From Acinetobacter sp. YWS30-1 (lineage in GTDB: Bacteria > Pseudomonadota > Gammaproteobacteria > Pseudomonadales > Moraxellaceae), in NCBI RefSeq assembly GCF_033558715.1, contig NZ_CP114606.1, forward strand, positions 1,798,001 through 1,862,000: DNA of 64,000 nt, given 5' to 3'. Position 1 is the first letter of the stretch; the number at the start of each line of letters is the position of its first letter. Positions 7,820-16,217 of this stretch are shown here, one piece after another. The notes beneath the pieces were generated by a model. That model worked only from the letters and a program-made list of their open reading frames with translations. It was not told the DNA's origin and made no database searches. A program made the translations under genes and the position numbers.

Positions 7820-9337
7820 ATGAGCAAAACAACTCAAGATAATCCAGCAGTCGAGAACTCTGCGACAGAAACTGTGTCAAAACCATCAACGCGTAGCAAG
7901 CGTAGCACTAAAAATCCTGATACAGCCAATGCCGCAGAAAAAAGTCCGGCTAAAACCACACGTACACGCAGTACATCTGCACGTACCAAAAAAACGACTT
8001 CAAGCCAACAAGATTCAGCATCTATAACACAGACTTCTGTTCAACAGGAACCAAACATGAGCCAAAATACAGTTCGCCGCGTTGCTATTATCGGTGGTAA
8101 CCGCATTCCATTTGCACGTTCTAACGGTGCTTACTTTACGGCATCCAATACTGATATGTTCACAGCAGCCCTGAATGGTCTGGTTGAACGTTTTAACCTT
8201 CAAGGTCAACGCTTAGGTGAAGTGGTTGCAGGTGCTGTACTGAAACACAGCCGCGACTTCAACATGACGCGTGAATGTGTACTAAATACGGCTCTTGCAC
8301 CGGAAACCCCTGCTTATGACATTCAGCAAGCATGTGGTACTGGCCTTCAAGCGGCATTTCTGGTCGCGAACAAGATTGCTTTAGGTCAAATCGAAGTGGG
8401 GATCGCAGGCGGTGTAGATACGACTTCTGATGCACCAATCGCTTTCGGTGATGGCTTACGTAAAGCATTACTTGAGCTGAACATTGCGAAAACGGCGAAA
8501 GACCGTTTAAAAGCACTGACTAAAATCAATGTGAAAGACCTGATGGACGCACCAAAAAATGGTGAGCCACGTACTGGTCTGTCTATGGGCGACCATCAGG
8601 CGATTACTACACTGGAATGGGGTATTTCCCGTGAAGCGCAAGATGAGTTGGCTGCTTCTTCACACCAGAAAATGGCAGCAGCCTATGAAGAAGGTTTCTT
8701 TGATGACCTGGTGACTCCATTCTTGGGTCTTGAACGTGACAACAACTTACGTCCAGATTCTTCAGTTGAAAAACTGGCGAAACTAAAGCCTGCTTTTGGT
8801 AAAGGCGATGCACGTACCATGACAGCGGGTAACTCTACTCCACTGACTGATGGTGCATCTTGTGTGCTATTGGCTTCTGAAGAATGGGCTAAAGCAAATG
8901 GTCATGAAGTACTGGCTTACCTGACTTTCCAGGAAACTACTGCAGTTGATTTCGTAGAGAAGAAAGAAGGCTTGTTGATGGCACCTGCTTATGCAGTTCC
9001 TCGTATGCTGGAACGTGCTGGTCTGAAACTTCAAGATTTTGACTACTATGAAATTCACGAAGCATTTGCATCGCAAGTACTTTCAACGCTGAAAGCTTGG
9101 GAAGATCCAAAATTCTGTAAAGAACGTTTAGGTCTGGATGCTCCACTAGGTTCAATTGATCGTGCCAAGCTGAACGTAAAAGGTTCTTCTCTTGCTGCAG
9201 GTCACCCGTTTGCAGCAACTGGCGGTCGTATTATCGCAACTGCAGCAAAACTGATTAACCAGAAAGGTTCAGGTCGTGTACTGGTTTCGATCTGTGCAGC
9301 TGGTGGTCAAGGCGTAACAGCAATTATTGAAAAATAA
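7820..9337 (+). CDS. Acetyl-CoA C-acyltransferase (thiolase), FadA2/FadI type, with basic N-terminal extension
   Basis: The thiolase part starts at residue 80 (MSQNTVRRVAIIGG). It shows the acyl-accepting Cys in QQACGTGLQ (C172 in the 505-residue form), the His in EIHEAFASQ and the second Cys in SICAAGGQG. It cleaves or forms 3-ketoacyl-CoA. The first 79 residues are rich in Lys, Thr, Ser and Arg and have no thiolase similarity. The ATG at 8057 has a better ribosome-binding sequence (AGGAA, 6-nt spacing) than the ATG at 7820, so a 426-residue protein is a serious alternative. It is divergent from the fabG4-like gene and ends in a terminator. Confidence 0.92.
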   Translation: MSKTTQDNPAVENSATETVSKPSTRSKRSTKNPDTANAAEKSPAKTTRTRSTSARTKKTTSSQQDSASITQTSVQQEPNMSQNTVRRVAIIGGNRIPFARSNGAYFTASNTDMFTAALNGLVERFNLQGQRLGEVVAGAVLKHSRDFNMTRECVLNTALAPETPAYDIQQACGTGLQAAFLVANKIALGQIEVGIAGGVDTTSDAPIAFGDGLRKALLELNIAKTAKDRLKALTKINVKDLMDAPKNGEPRTGLSMGDHQAITTLEWGISREAQDELAASSHQKMAAAYEEGFFDDLVTPFLGLERDNNLRPDSSVEKLAKLKPAFGKGDARTMTAGNSTPLTDGASCVLLASEEWAKANGHEVLAYLTFQETTAVDFVEKKEGLLMAPAYAVPRMLERAGLKLQDFDYYEIHEAFASQVLSTLKAWEDPKFCKERLGLDAPLGSIDRAKLNVKGSSLAAGHPFAATGGRIIATAAKLINQKGSGRVLVSICAAGGQGVTAIIEK

Positions 9338-9351
9338 TCCAAACCTCATAT

Positions 9352-9382
9352 AAAAAAGCCGCTCTTTATGAGCGGTTTTTTT
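9352..9382 (+). terminator. Rho-independent terminator of the thiolase gene
   Basis: Stem CCGCTC/GAGCGG with loop TTTAT, followed by seven T residues, 14 bp after the thiolase stop. The preceding A-run could let it work on the other strand for the aceI-like gene as well. Confidence 0.85.
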
Positions 9383-9434
9383 ATTGCAATATTATTAGCG
9401 AAGTATTTGAGGATTACTCTAGTAAAGACTCAAG

Positions 9435-9866
9435 TTAAGCTTTTCGGTAGTCTGGTTCCAGCCCCATTTTGGCCTCAAGGTGGTCATAGCACCACTGGAA
9501 GATAAAGGTATACACCAGAATACATAGTGTCATCGCCAAATCCAGAAGAAAAGCCTGCGCCAGACCGATCTGTAATGCATAAGCTACCATCGGAATCGTC
9601 GCCAGCATCAAACCACCCTCAAATCCAATCGCATGAGCAATCCGCACTTTGATGGTTCTTTTCAGACGATGTTTGGCTTCAAACTTTTCAAAATAATGAT
9701 TAAACAGCATATTCCAGAACATTGAAGTCACAGCCATCGCAATTCCGAGAGCGCCTGTGACCTCAAGCGGCATATGCATGAGCGTACTCAGTAATATGGC
9801 AATTACCACCAATAAAATGCCTTCATATAAGGTGGCATGAATCAGTCTTCTTTTCGAAATTAACAT
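9435..9866 (-). CDS. aceI: PACE-family biocide efflux pump, AceI-like
   Basis: 143 residues with four predicted membrane helices in two tandem bacterial-transmembrane-pair units. The start MLISKRRLIHATLYEGILL matches AceI of A. baumannii, including the essential Glu15 in the first helix; HAIGFEGG and FIFQWCYDHLE are also family hallmarks. PACE pumps export chlorhexidine and short-chain diamines from the inner membrane using the proton gradient (family knowledge). A LysR gene is divergent after 94 bp, the same arrangement as aceI/aceR, so induction by the substrate through that regulator is likely. Confidence 0.93.
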   Translation of the reverse strand: MLISKRRLIHATLYEGILLVVIAILLSTLMHMPLEVTGALGIAMAVTSMFWNMLFNHYFEKFEAKHRLKRTIKVRIAHAIGFEGGLMLATIPMVAYALQIGLAQAFLLDLAMTLCILVYTFIFQWCYDHLEAKMGLEPDYRKA

Positions 9867-9928
9867 TTCAGTTCATCAAGTCAGGAGATAAAAGAATTTT
9901 ATTTCTTTAAATTTGATTATTCGAGTTA

Positions 9929-9960
9929 GAATCTATCAATAAAAATGAAAGATAGAATTC
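9929..9960. promoter_or_regulatory. Candidate LysR operator between aceI and aceR
   Basis: An imperfect inverted repeat, GAATCTATC and GATAGAATTC, separated by 13 bp and ending right before the start codon of the LysR gene. One extra A breaks perfect symmetry. Position and spacing suit a LysR-type binding site that controls both divergent genes; this is inference from layout only. Confidence 0.35.
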
Positions 9961-10851
9961 ATGAATATTAATCAAGAACAGCTGCTAATGTTTAAACTGG
10001 TTATGGAAACCGGCTCCTTCTCTGCTGCTGCACGTAAACTTGGTAAAGTTCCTTCTGCAGTGAGCATGTCCATTGCCAATCTGGAAATTGATCTTAATCT
10101 GGTATTATTTGAACGCATTGGCCGTGAACCGAAACCAACTGCACAAGCGAAAGTACTGTATGAAAAAACTGAGCAGCTTTTGGTTGAAATGAATCAATGG
10201 AAGCAACATGCCCTAGCACTTAGTTCAGGTCTTGAATCTGAACTGAATATTGTGGTGGTGTCTGAGCTCCTCCATACCCGCTGGACTGATTATATCGTTT
10301 TGCTGGAACGGGAATTTCCAGCGCTGCAAGTTAATGTCTTTAGCGCACCTCAGGAAGATGCTCATCACATGCTATTTGAAGGTTCAGCGCAGTTAGCGCT
10401 GATGTTTGAACGAGAACAGCTGGAAACCCGGGAACAGTTTATAGAATTAAAACGTGAGGTACTGGTCGCTGTGGCGGCCAAACAACATCCATTAAGTCAA
10501 TTTCACCAGGTCAGCTATGAACAGATTTTACAAAACCGACAGATTGTTGTTGCCAGTCGTGATCGTAGCATTAAGCCGGAACTGCTCTTTTCCCGGAATT
10601 ACTGGCGCACTGACAATCATCATTCAGCCTGCAGCATGATCCAGCAAGGTTTGGGCTGGGGCGTGCTTCCCTTAGAAATGATTAATGAACAGCCACATTT
10701 GCAGGAGCAGCTACAGATCTTGCATCTGCTCGATTTCACCCCAAAATTTGAATATTTTGTCGATCTGGTCTGGAGTCGAGAAACTCGACTGGGTACAGCT
10801 GCTCATTTTTTGATTAATCACTTGCGTCAGCAGCGAAAAACCGACCATTAA
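9961..10851 (+). CDS. aceR: LysR-family regulator, AceR-like
   Basis: 296 residues. The winged helix-turn-helix is at residues about 5-60 (ETGSFSAAARKLGKVPSAVS, then the wing), followed by a substrate-binding domain from about 90 to the end. It lies divergent from the aceI-like pump, as AceR does in A. baumannii, where it activates aceI in response to chlorhexidine (established). The symbol rests on that context and general similarity. It is alone on its strand before the transaldolase gene, 89 bp away. Confidence 0.85.
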   Translation: MNINQEQLLMFKLVMETGSFSAAARKLGKVPSAVSMSIANLEIDLNLVLFERIGREPKPTAQAKVLYEKTEQLLVEMNQWKQHALALSSGLESELNIVVVSELLHTRWTDYIVLLEREFPALQVNVFSAPQEDAHHMLFEGSAQLALMFEREQLETREQFIELKREVLVAVAAKQHPLSQFHQVSYEQILQNRQIVVASRDRSIKPELLFSRNYWRTDNHHSACSMIQQGLGWGVLPLEMINEQPHLQEQLQILHLLDFTPKFEYFVDLVWSRETRLGTAAHFLINHLRQQRKTDH

Positions 10852-10940
10852 TCACAGAAATTCAACGACAGTCTACTTGGTAAGAGGATGATTTATGATA
10901 TATAAGAATGCATAAGCAATAACCATAGAACTAGATCGTA

Positions 10941-11912
10941 ATGACATTAACTGCACTAAACCAATTAAAAAACTTGACGACTATTGTGGCAGATAGCAGT
11001 GATTTAAGCGCAATTGAGAAATTTCGCCCTCTGGATGCAACTACAAATCCATCTCTGATTACTGCAGCAGCGAAACAACCTGAAAATCAGGCATTGATTG
11101 AAGCTGCTTTTCAACAAGCCCAGCAAGAAAGCTATGTGAATAATGCCCTGATTGAACGCACGATTGATATTTTGACCGTCAAATTCGGTGTTGAAATTTT
11201 AAAACTGATTGAAGGTCGTGTTTCGACTGAGGTGGATGCTTCCCTGTCTTTTGATACTGAAGCGACCATCGCCAAGGCTAAAGAATTACTCGCGCTGTAT
11301 GATCAATATGGAATTAATTCTGACCGCATCCTGATTAAGATCGCATCAACCTGGGAAGGCATTCAGGCAGCGAAAGCACTGGAAGAAGAAGGTATCCATA
11401 CCAACCTGACCTTATTATTTGGCCAGCATCAGGCCCATGCCTGTGCTGATGCCAAAGTGACTTTAATCTCGCCTTTTGTCGGCCGCATTCTAGACTGGTA
11501 CAAAAAAGCGGAAGGTGTTGAGTCGTATCCAATTGAAAAAGATCCGGGCGTACTCTCAGTGAAGCGCATTTATGAATTCTATAAAGCGCATGGGATTAAA
11601 ACTGAAATCATGGGTGCAAGCTTCCGTAGTATTGAGCAGGTTTTGGGCCTCAGCGGTTGTGATCTACTGACTGTTGCACCAAACTTGCTGGAACAACTTG
11701 AAAATGATCAGCGTGAAGTTCAGGCTCAGCTTTCAGCCAAAGATATTCAATCTCAAGGTGAACTGAATCCAATCAGTCATGCCGATTTTGATGCACAACT
11801 GAAACAGGACCAGATGGCCAGTGAATTACTGCAAGGTGGTATCGATGGCTTTATCAAGGCACGTGAGCAACTGGCGGCTTTATTAAAGGAAAGTTTTTTG
11901 AGCACCACCTAA
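10941..11912 (+). CDS. tal: Transaldolase
   Basis: 323 residues, close to E. coli TalB. It transfers dihydroxyacetone units between sugar phosphates in the non-oxidative pentose phosphate pathway. The Schiff-base Lys is K133 in ILIKIASTWEG, D18 is the conserved acid, and TTNPSLI (35-41) marks the first strand. The gene ends in a strong hairpin terminator. A TTGGTA/TATATA-like pair upstream may be its promoter, though weakly supported. Confidence 0.96.
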   Translation: MTLTALNQLKNLTTIVADSSDLSAIEKFRPLDATTNPSLITAAAKQPENQALIEAAFQQAQQESYVNNALIERTIDILTVKFGVEILKLIEGRVSTEVDASLSFDTEATIAKAKELLALYDQYGINSDRILIKIASTWEGIQAAKALEEEGIHTNLTLLFGQHQAHACADAKVTLISPFVGRILDWYKKAEGVESYPIEKDPGVLSVKRIYEFYKAHGIKTEIMGASFRSIEQVLGLSGCDLLTVAPNLLEQLENDQREVQAQLSAKDIQSQGELNPISHADFDAQLKQDQMASELLQGGIDGFIKAREQLAALLKESFLSTT

Positions 11913-11942
11913 ATTCACAGCGAATTTATAGAATTTCTCCAG

Positions 11943-11976
11943 GCCGATGTTGCTATAATGCCACATCGGCTTTTTT
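11943..11976 (+). terminator. Terminator of tal, with an extended -10 box in its loop
   Basis: An 8-bp stem GCCGATGT/ACATCGGC followed by six T residues, 30 bp after the tal stop. The 12-nt loop contains TGCTATAAT, a perfect extended -10 promoter element (TATAAT at 11954-11959), correctly placed to start the leuE transcript near 11966, inside the 3' arm of the stem. Confidence 0.85.
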
Positions 11977-11994
11977 CATTTTTGCGAGTTCTTC

Positions 11995-12654
11995 GTGTTT
12001 GGTATCACAGATCTAACGACCTTTATTATTGGGACAACGTTAATTGTGTTACTGCCGGGGCCGAATTCCCTCTATGTCATGTCAATTGCCTCTCGTTTTG
12101 GCATCAAGACCGGTTATATGGGTGCCTTAGGGGTTTATACCGGTGACTTGATTCTGATCCTATGTACGGCGTTAGGCGCAGCCTCTCTACTTCATGCGTT
12201 TCCCGTGCTGTTTATTGCCCTGAAAATTATTGGTGCTGTTTATCTCAGTTATCTTGGTATCAAACTGATCATTGCCGCCTATCAGACTTTCTTTCCGAAA
12301 CAGTCGTCACAACGTGTTCAGATTAAAAAGACTACTCCTGAAACTGTCGGGTCGATTCAGCCCTTCCGTACAGCATTAACAATCAGTGTTTTAAATCCTA
12401 AAGCGATTCTGTTCTACCTGTCTTTTTTCGTGCAGTTTGTTGATCCTGTTTACCCTTATCCGGCACTGACTTTTGCACTCTTGGCTTTAATCCTGCAACT
12501 GATCAGCATGACCTACCTTTCAATCCTGATCTTTTCCGGGGTCAAACTCGCGAGCTATTTCAACCAAAATTATAAATTGACCGCTGGCGGAGTTGCTTCA
12601 GTAGGAATTCTGTTCTGCGGGTTCGGAATCAAACTGGCGACTTCAACCTTCTAA
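11995..12654 (+). CDS. leuE: LysE/RhtB-family amino-acid exporter, LeuE-like
   Basis: 219 residues starting at a GTG codon (no in-frame ATG fits the conserved N-terminus). The first helix carries the family motif VLLPGPNSLYVM, and the second half has LNPKAILFYLSFFVQF, the typical LysE/RhtB repeat helix; about six membrane helices are visible. It resembles E. coli LeuE, a leucine exporter. Substrate is inferred. A perfect extended -10 lies 36 bp upstream, within the tal terminator. Confidence 0.85.
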   Translation: MFGITDLTTFIIGTTLIVLLPGPNSLYVMSIASRFGIKTGYMGALGVYTGDLILILCTALGAASLLHAFPVLFIALKIIGAVYLSYLGIKLIIAAYQTFFPKQSSQRVQIKKTTPETVGSIQPFRTALTISVLNPKAILFYLSFFVQFVDPVYPYPALTFALLALILQLISMTYLSILIFSGVKLASYFNQNYKLTAGGVASVGILFCGFGIKLATSTF

Positions 12655-12705
12655 AAATTAGTAGCTTTCTGGCAAGAGCAGCTCTTTCTAAAATTGTTAA
12701 AAACA

Positions 12706-12733
12706 TTGTGTTTATATATGAAAAGCGTATGAT
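12706..12733 (+). promoter_or_regulatory. Candidate sigma-70 promoter of the BenE-like gene
   Basis: TTGTGT (12706-12711) and TATGAT (12728-12733) are separated by 16 bp and lie about 30 bp ahead of the likely start codons at 12762 and 12765. Reasonable but not tested match. Confidence 0.35.
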
Positions 12734-12752
12734 TTAAACGCATTTAAAAATA

Positions 12753-13940
12753 GTGTCATGGATGATGCCTAAACTTTTACAAGATCTCTCCTTTCCTGCC
12801 ATCATGGCGGGTTTTATTACCTGCATGATTGGGATCAGCGTATCCGCCGTACTGGTCATTGAAGCAGCCCAAAGCCTGGGTGCAAATGCAGCGCAAATCA
12901 GTTCCTGGTTATGGGCACTCGGCATAGGTATTGGGGTTTCCGGCTTTCTGCTTTCCTGGAAATATCGTTATCCGATTTCCACCGCCTGGTCGACAGCCGG
13001 TCTGGCGTTAATTATTGCCTCCGCAGGCCATTACAGTCTGGCCGAAGCGATTGGCGCTTTTCTGATTTGCGGTATCCTGATTGCCTGTCTGGGATTTTTC
13101 GGAATATTTGACCGGATTTTTCAGTTTATTCCGCAAAGTCTGACCAGTGCCATGCTGGCTGGTGTCTTGCTGAAATTTGGTATTTCAGTATTTGGCAGCC
13201 TGCAACAATCCTGGGGCTTTGTACTTACCGTACTGGCCATTTATCTCATTTCTAAAAAGCTCAGTACCCGTTATAGCATTGTCATTACCGTACTGCTTGC
13301 AATTGTACTCTGTCCGTTCTTTATCGATTTTACACTTCCCCATTTGAACTGGAGTATCGCTCAGCCTGTATGGACCACGCCAGAATTTAGCCTGCAAGCT
13401 ATTTTAGGACTAGCTCTTCCGCTGATGGTGATTAATCTGGCATCGCAATATTTACCAGGCCTGGCTGTAATTAAAAGTTATGGCTATCCACCCAAGGTGA
13501 ATCCGATTTTAGGCTGGACGGGCCTCACTCAAGCACTACTCGCTCCCTTTGGCTGTTTCAGTGTTAATCTTGCCGCGATTAGCGCAGCAGTCAGTCTGGA
13601 TGCACAGGCACATCCTGATCCGGCTAAACGTTATATCGCGGGTATGAGCTGTGGTCTGTTTTATATCCTGATGGGTTTCTTCGCTGCGACCCTGACCAGC
13701 TTATTGATGGCTTTTCCAGGTATTCTGATTACAGTTCTGGCTGGCATTGCCCTGTTTGGCACCATTGGCCATAACATCGCACTGGCTTTTCAGGACAGTC
13801 ATGACCGGGAAGCCGCACTGATGACCTTTCTGTTCAGTGCATCCAATATCCAGTTTTTTGGAATAGGTTCAGCTTTCTGGGGCCTACTGCTTGGTTTGAT
13901 GGTTTATTTACTATTTAGGCTTAAACCTCAGCTGGCTTAG
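12753..13940 (+). CDS. Benzoate/H+ symporter family protein, BenE-like
   Basis: Up to 395 residues. Possible starts are GTG at 12753 or ATG at 12762 or 12765; the last two give MMPKLL or MPKLLQDLS, typical of the family. About 11-12 hydrophobic helices span the protein. The motif PFGCFSVNLAAISAAV and the end FGIGSAFWGLLLGLMVY fit BenE proteins, which import benzoate with protons. No benzoate degradation genes lie nearby, so the actual substrate is open. Confidence 0.85.
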   Translation: MSWMMPKLLQDLSFPAIMAGFITCMIGISVSAVLVIEAAQSLGANAAQISSWLWALGIGIGVSGFLLSWKYRYPISTAWSTAGLALIIASAGHYSLAEAIGAFLICGILIACLGFFGIFDRIFQFIPQSLTSAMLAGVLLKFGISVFGSLQQSWGFVLTVLAIYLISKKLSTRYSIVITVLLAIVLCPFFIDFTLPHLNWSIAQPVWTTPEFSLQAILGLALPLMVINLASQYLPGLAVIKSYGYPPKVNPILGWTGLTQALLAPFGCFSVNLAAISAAVSLDAQAHPDPAKRYIAGMSCGLFYILMGFFAATLTSLLMAFPGILITVLAGIALFGTIGHNIALAFQDSHDREAALMTFLFSASNIQFFGIGSAFWGLLLGLMVYLLFRLKPQLA

Positions 13941-13957
13941 ACTTATATCTATCTCTT

Positions 13958-14311
13958 TTAATGTCCTGTCGTTTGAGAAAACAGATTAATGACCACTACA
14001 CCGGAAATAATCAGGGCAATACCAATAAAAGCAGGAAGATCCAGCGCCTGCTTAAATACAATATAACCGACAATGGCTGTGAGAATGATCCCTACACCGG
14101 CCCAAATCGCATAAGCAATGCCTAAAGGAATTACCTTAATCACCTGAGACAGCAAATAAAAGGCGATACAGAATAAAACAACCACCGCTAAAGAAGGCCA
14201 CAAACGGGTAAAGCCTTCAGATTTCACCAGAAATGTAGAGCCAGTGACTTCAGCAATTATAGCCAAACCCAATAAGAGATATGCCCAAGTCGCAGGGTTC
14301 ATTTTTTTCAT
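13958..14311 (-). CDS. Small multidrug resistance (SMR) transporter, EmrE/AbeS-like
   Basis: 117 residues with four helices. The essential membrane Glu of EmrE corresponds to E21 (AIIAEVTGS), and the YAIWAGVG segment matches the Trp63 loop. The second start at MNPATW (14302) is equally possible. Members exchange protons for quaternary ammonium compounds (family knowledge). It converges on the BenE-like gene with 17 bp between stops. Confidence 0.92.
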   Translation of the reverse strand: MKKMNPATWAYLLLGLAIIAEVTGSTFLVKSEGFTRLWPSLAVVVLFCIAFYLLSQVIKVIPLGIAYAIWAGVGIILTAIVGYIVFKQALDLPAFIGIALIISGVVVINLFSQTTGH

Positions 14312-14368
14312 TCTCCAAATCTGTCTTTCCTAAACCAAAGCTTAGTTATGTCTTAAGAAATAAATTAT

Positions 14369-15373
14369 TTATAACTGTATGTTGAGGGGCGAAAGCTGAT
14401 GCAAAAAATCCAGCGTCTTGATAAAAGTCTGCTGACTTTCTTTCTTGCCCATAAAGAACTGATATTCATGAATCAGCCAAGCTTTAGATTCGGGATAAAA
14501 AACTTCTATTACTGGAACCTGCTGCGCTTTTAAAGCTTTGATAAAAGGCAAGGATTGGGTGTCGGTCAGAAAATCCTTGTTGCCCCCGCTAATGAATACT
14601 GGCGGATAAGATGGCGTAATATACTGGATTGGAGAAATACGTTTTAGAAACTCGGTATCATTTTTACGATCCCCTGTATAGGCCTGAATCAGGCTATATA
14701 CTCCCCACTCTACGATCTTCATTTCATCAGGTGCGGTACTGGCAAATGACTCCAGGTCATAAATACCGCAGTGCAGAATCAGACCTTTAAGCTGGGATGG
14801 TTGCAGATAAGGCTGAAAATTAGATTGTTTGGCAAAGGCGGGATTTGTTAAAAGTGCAGCATAGTGGCTGGCCATATTCGCCCCGGCAGAATCTCCGGCC
14901 AGATATAAATTTTCGGCATCAATCTGGTATTCGGCTGCATGTTGAGTAATAAACTCCAAGGCCTGATCAATCTGATGTAACTGGCTTGGATAAATGGCTT
15001 GAGGTGCAAACTGATATTGGACCGATACCACGTTATAACCTTGCGCGGCTAGAAGTTTAAAATAACCTCGGGCATGCTCTTTAGAACCGGAAATCCAGCC
15101 ACCACCATGAATCCACACAATAGTTGGTTGGGGGCCAATACTTTCGATATTTTGTGGTTGATACAGATCCAGAGATAGTTTTTGCTGCGGTTCATAGACC
15201 ATATTCTGATGCACGATGACCGAACCTGGTGCATAGCGATCCATCACCTTTTGCTGCATCCCTGTGGTCAAATTAAAAGCACCGGCAATGACCCGGCTGT
15301 TCTGTACAGTATTTTGACAGCCTGCCAGAATAATTGAACAGAGCAGCAATAAATGAATGGCAAAAAACCTCAA
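14369..15373 (-). CDS. Alpha/beta hydrolase lipoprotein, hormone-sensitive-lipase-like esterase
   Basis: 334 residues from a TTG start preceded by a strong GAGGGGGAAGG ribosome-binding sequence. The N-terminus is a lipoprotein signal ending LAGC (C19). The oxyanion motif HGGGW (89-93) and nucleophile elbow GDSAG (S162) define the esterase/carboxylesterase group; the acid is likely in GNKDFLTDT and the His in WLIHEYQF. It probably hydrolyses short acyl esters at the periplasmic face of a membrane. No partner gene is adjacent. Confidence 0.88.
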   Translation of the reverse strand: MRFFAIHLLLLCSIILAGCQNTVQNSRVIAGAFNLTTGMQQKVMDRYAPGSVIVHQNMVYEPQQKLSLDLYQPQNIESIGPQPTIVWIHGGGWISGSKEHARGYFKLLAAQGYNVVSVQYQFAPQAIYPSQLHQIDQALEFITQHAAEYQIDAENLYLAGDSAGANMASHYAALLTNPAFAKQSNFQPYLQPSQLKGLILHCGIYDLESFASTAPDEMKIVEWGVYSLIQAYTGDRKNDTEFLKRISPIQYITPSYPPVFISGGNKDFLTDTQSLPFIKALKAQQVPVIEVFYPESKAWLIHEYQFFMGKKESQQTFIKTLDFLHQLSPLNIQL

Positions 15374-15578
15374 AACCTTCCCCCTCGATCAGCCCAAAAA
15401 TAAGCCTAGGCAGTTTAAACCATCTTCAAAAAAACAGCGTCATTTATCCTGTTATTTTTGATCAATAAAACCTGAATCCCTAGTTTTTTGCTCTGTTTTT
15501 TCTTTCATCAAATCTCTGCATTTATGTGAAAATACCTGTAATTTAAAGATTTTTTGCCATTTTTCAGCTTTTTGCAAT

Positions 15579-15594
15579 TGCACCCATGGGTGCA
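15579..15594. promoter_or_regulatory. Perfect 16-bp palindrome upstream of universal stress gene
   Basis: TGCACCCATGGGTGCA is fully self-complementary and ends 54 bp before the start codon at 15649. A TATCAA box follows at 15601 and a TTGCAA lies just before it, so the palindrome would overlap the promoter. It looks like the site of a dimeric regulator; which one is unknown. Confidence 0.55.
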
Positions 15595-15648
15595 TTGTGC
15601 TATCAATAAATCAGAGCGTAAAAAACACACAACATACGGAGAAAAATC

Positions 15649-16092
15649 ATGGCTTACCAACATATTTTAGTCCCAGTAGACGGTTCAGATATTTCCTTTT
15701 CTGCAGTTCGACATGCAGCCAAAATTGCCAAGGCATTTGGCAGTAAACTTTCCCTGATTAGCCTGATTGCAGAAGACCCTTTTACTGAAGCTGACTTCTA
15801 CTACAGTTCAACGATTATGAAAGAGTATTTTGCTCAGGCTCATGCCAATGCAAAAAATGCCCTAAAAGAAGCCACTGCAATTGCAGGCAGTGAAGGTATA
15901 GAAGCAGATTCCCGCATTGTGACTGGCCTGGTGAATGCCGAACATATTGCTGAGACTGCAGAGGAAACCCAGGCTGATCTAATCGTCATGGGTTCACACG
16001 GCCGTAAAGGCTTCCAGAAAATGATTCTGGGCAGCTTTGCACAGGATGTTCTTGGCGCCAGTCAAATTCCGGTGTTAATCGTTAAAAAATAA
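15649..16092 (+). CDS. Universal stress protein, UspA family
   Basis: 147 residues, one Usp domain. It starts YQHILVPVDGSDIS and has the ATP-binding pattern G-x2-G-x9-G-S near the end (GSHGRKGFQKMILGSFAQDV). It is cytoplasmic and acts as a dimer in stress survival (family knowledge). A second Usp gene follows 125 bp later on the same strand, and the two proteins are clearly paralogous. A 16-bp palindrome lies in its upstream region and may control it. Confidence 0.95.
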   Translation: MAYQHILVPVDGSDISFSAVRHAAKIAKAFGSKLSLISLIAEDPFTEADFYYSSTIMKEYFAQAHANAKNALKEATAIAGSEGIEADSRIVTGLVNAEHIAETAEETQADLIVMGSHGRKGFQKMILGSFAQDVLGASQIPVLIVKK

Positions 16093-16217
16093 TCTGATTT
16101 GCGCATCTTCAAGGTGCGCAATTTTTTCAGGCAGTGTTTCTGTCTGAACCCTTCTACAGTAAACCTCCATTTTCTAAATGATCATTTCACTGCATATTCT
16201 AAAAATGAGGAAGCACC

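Noticed and set aside
8259..8516. Antisense frames inside the thiolase gene
   Set aside because: Composition and position are explained by the codon pattern of the thiolase on the other strand.
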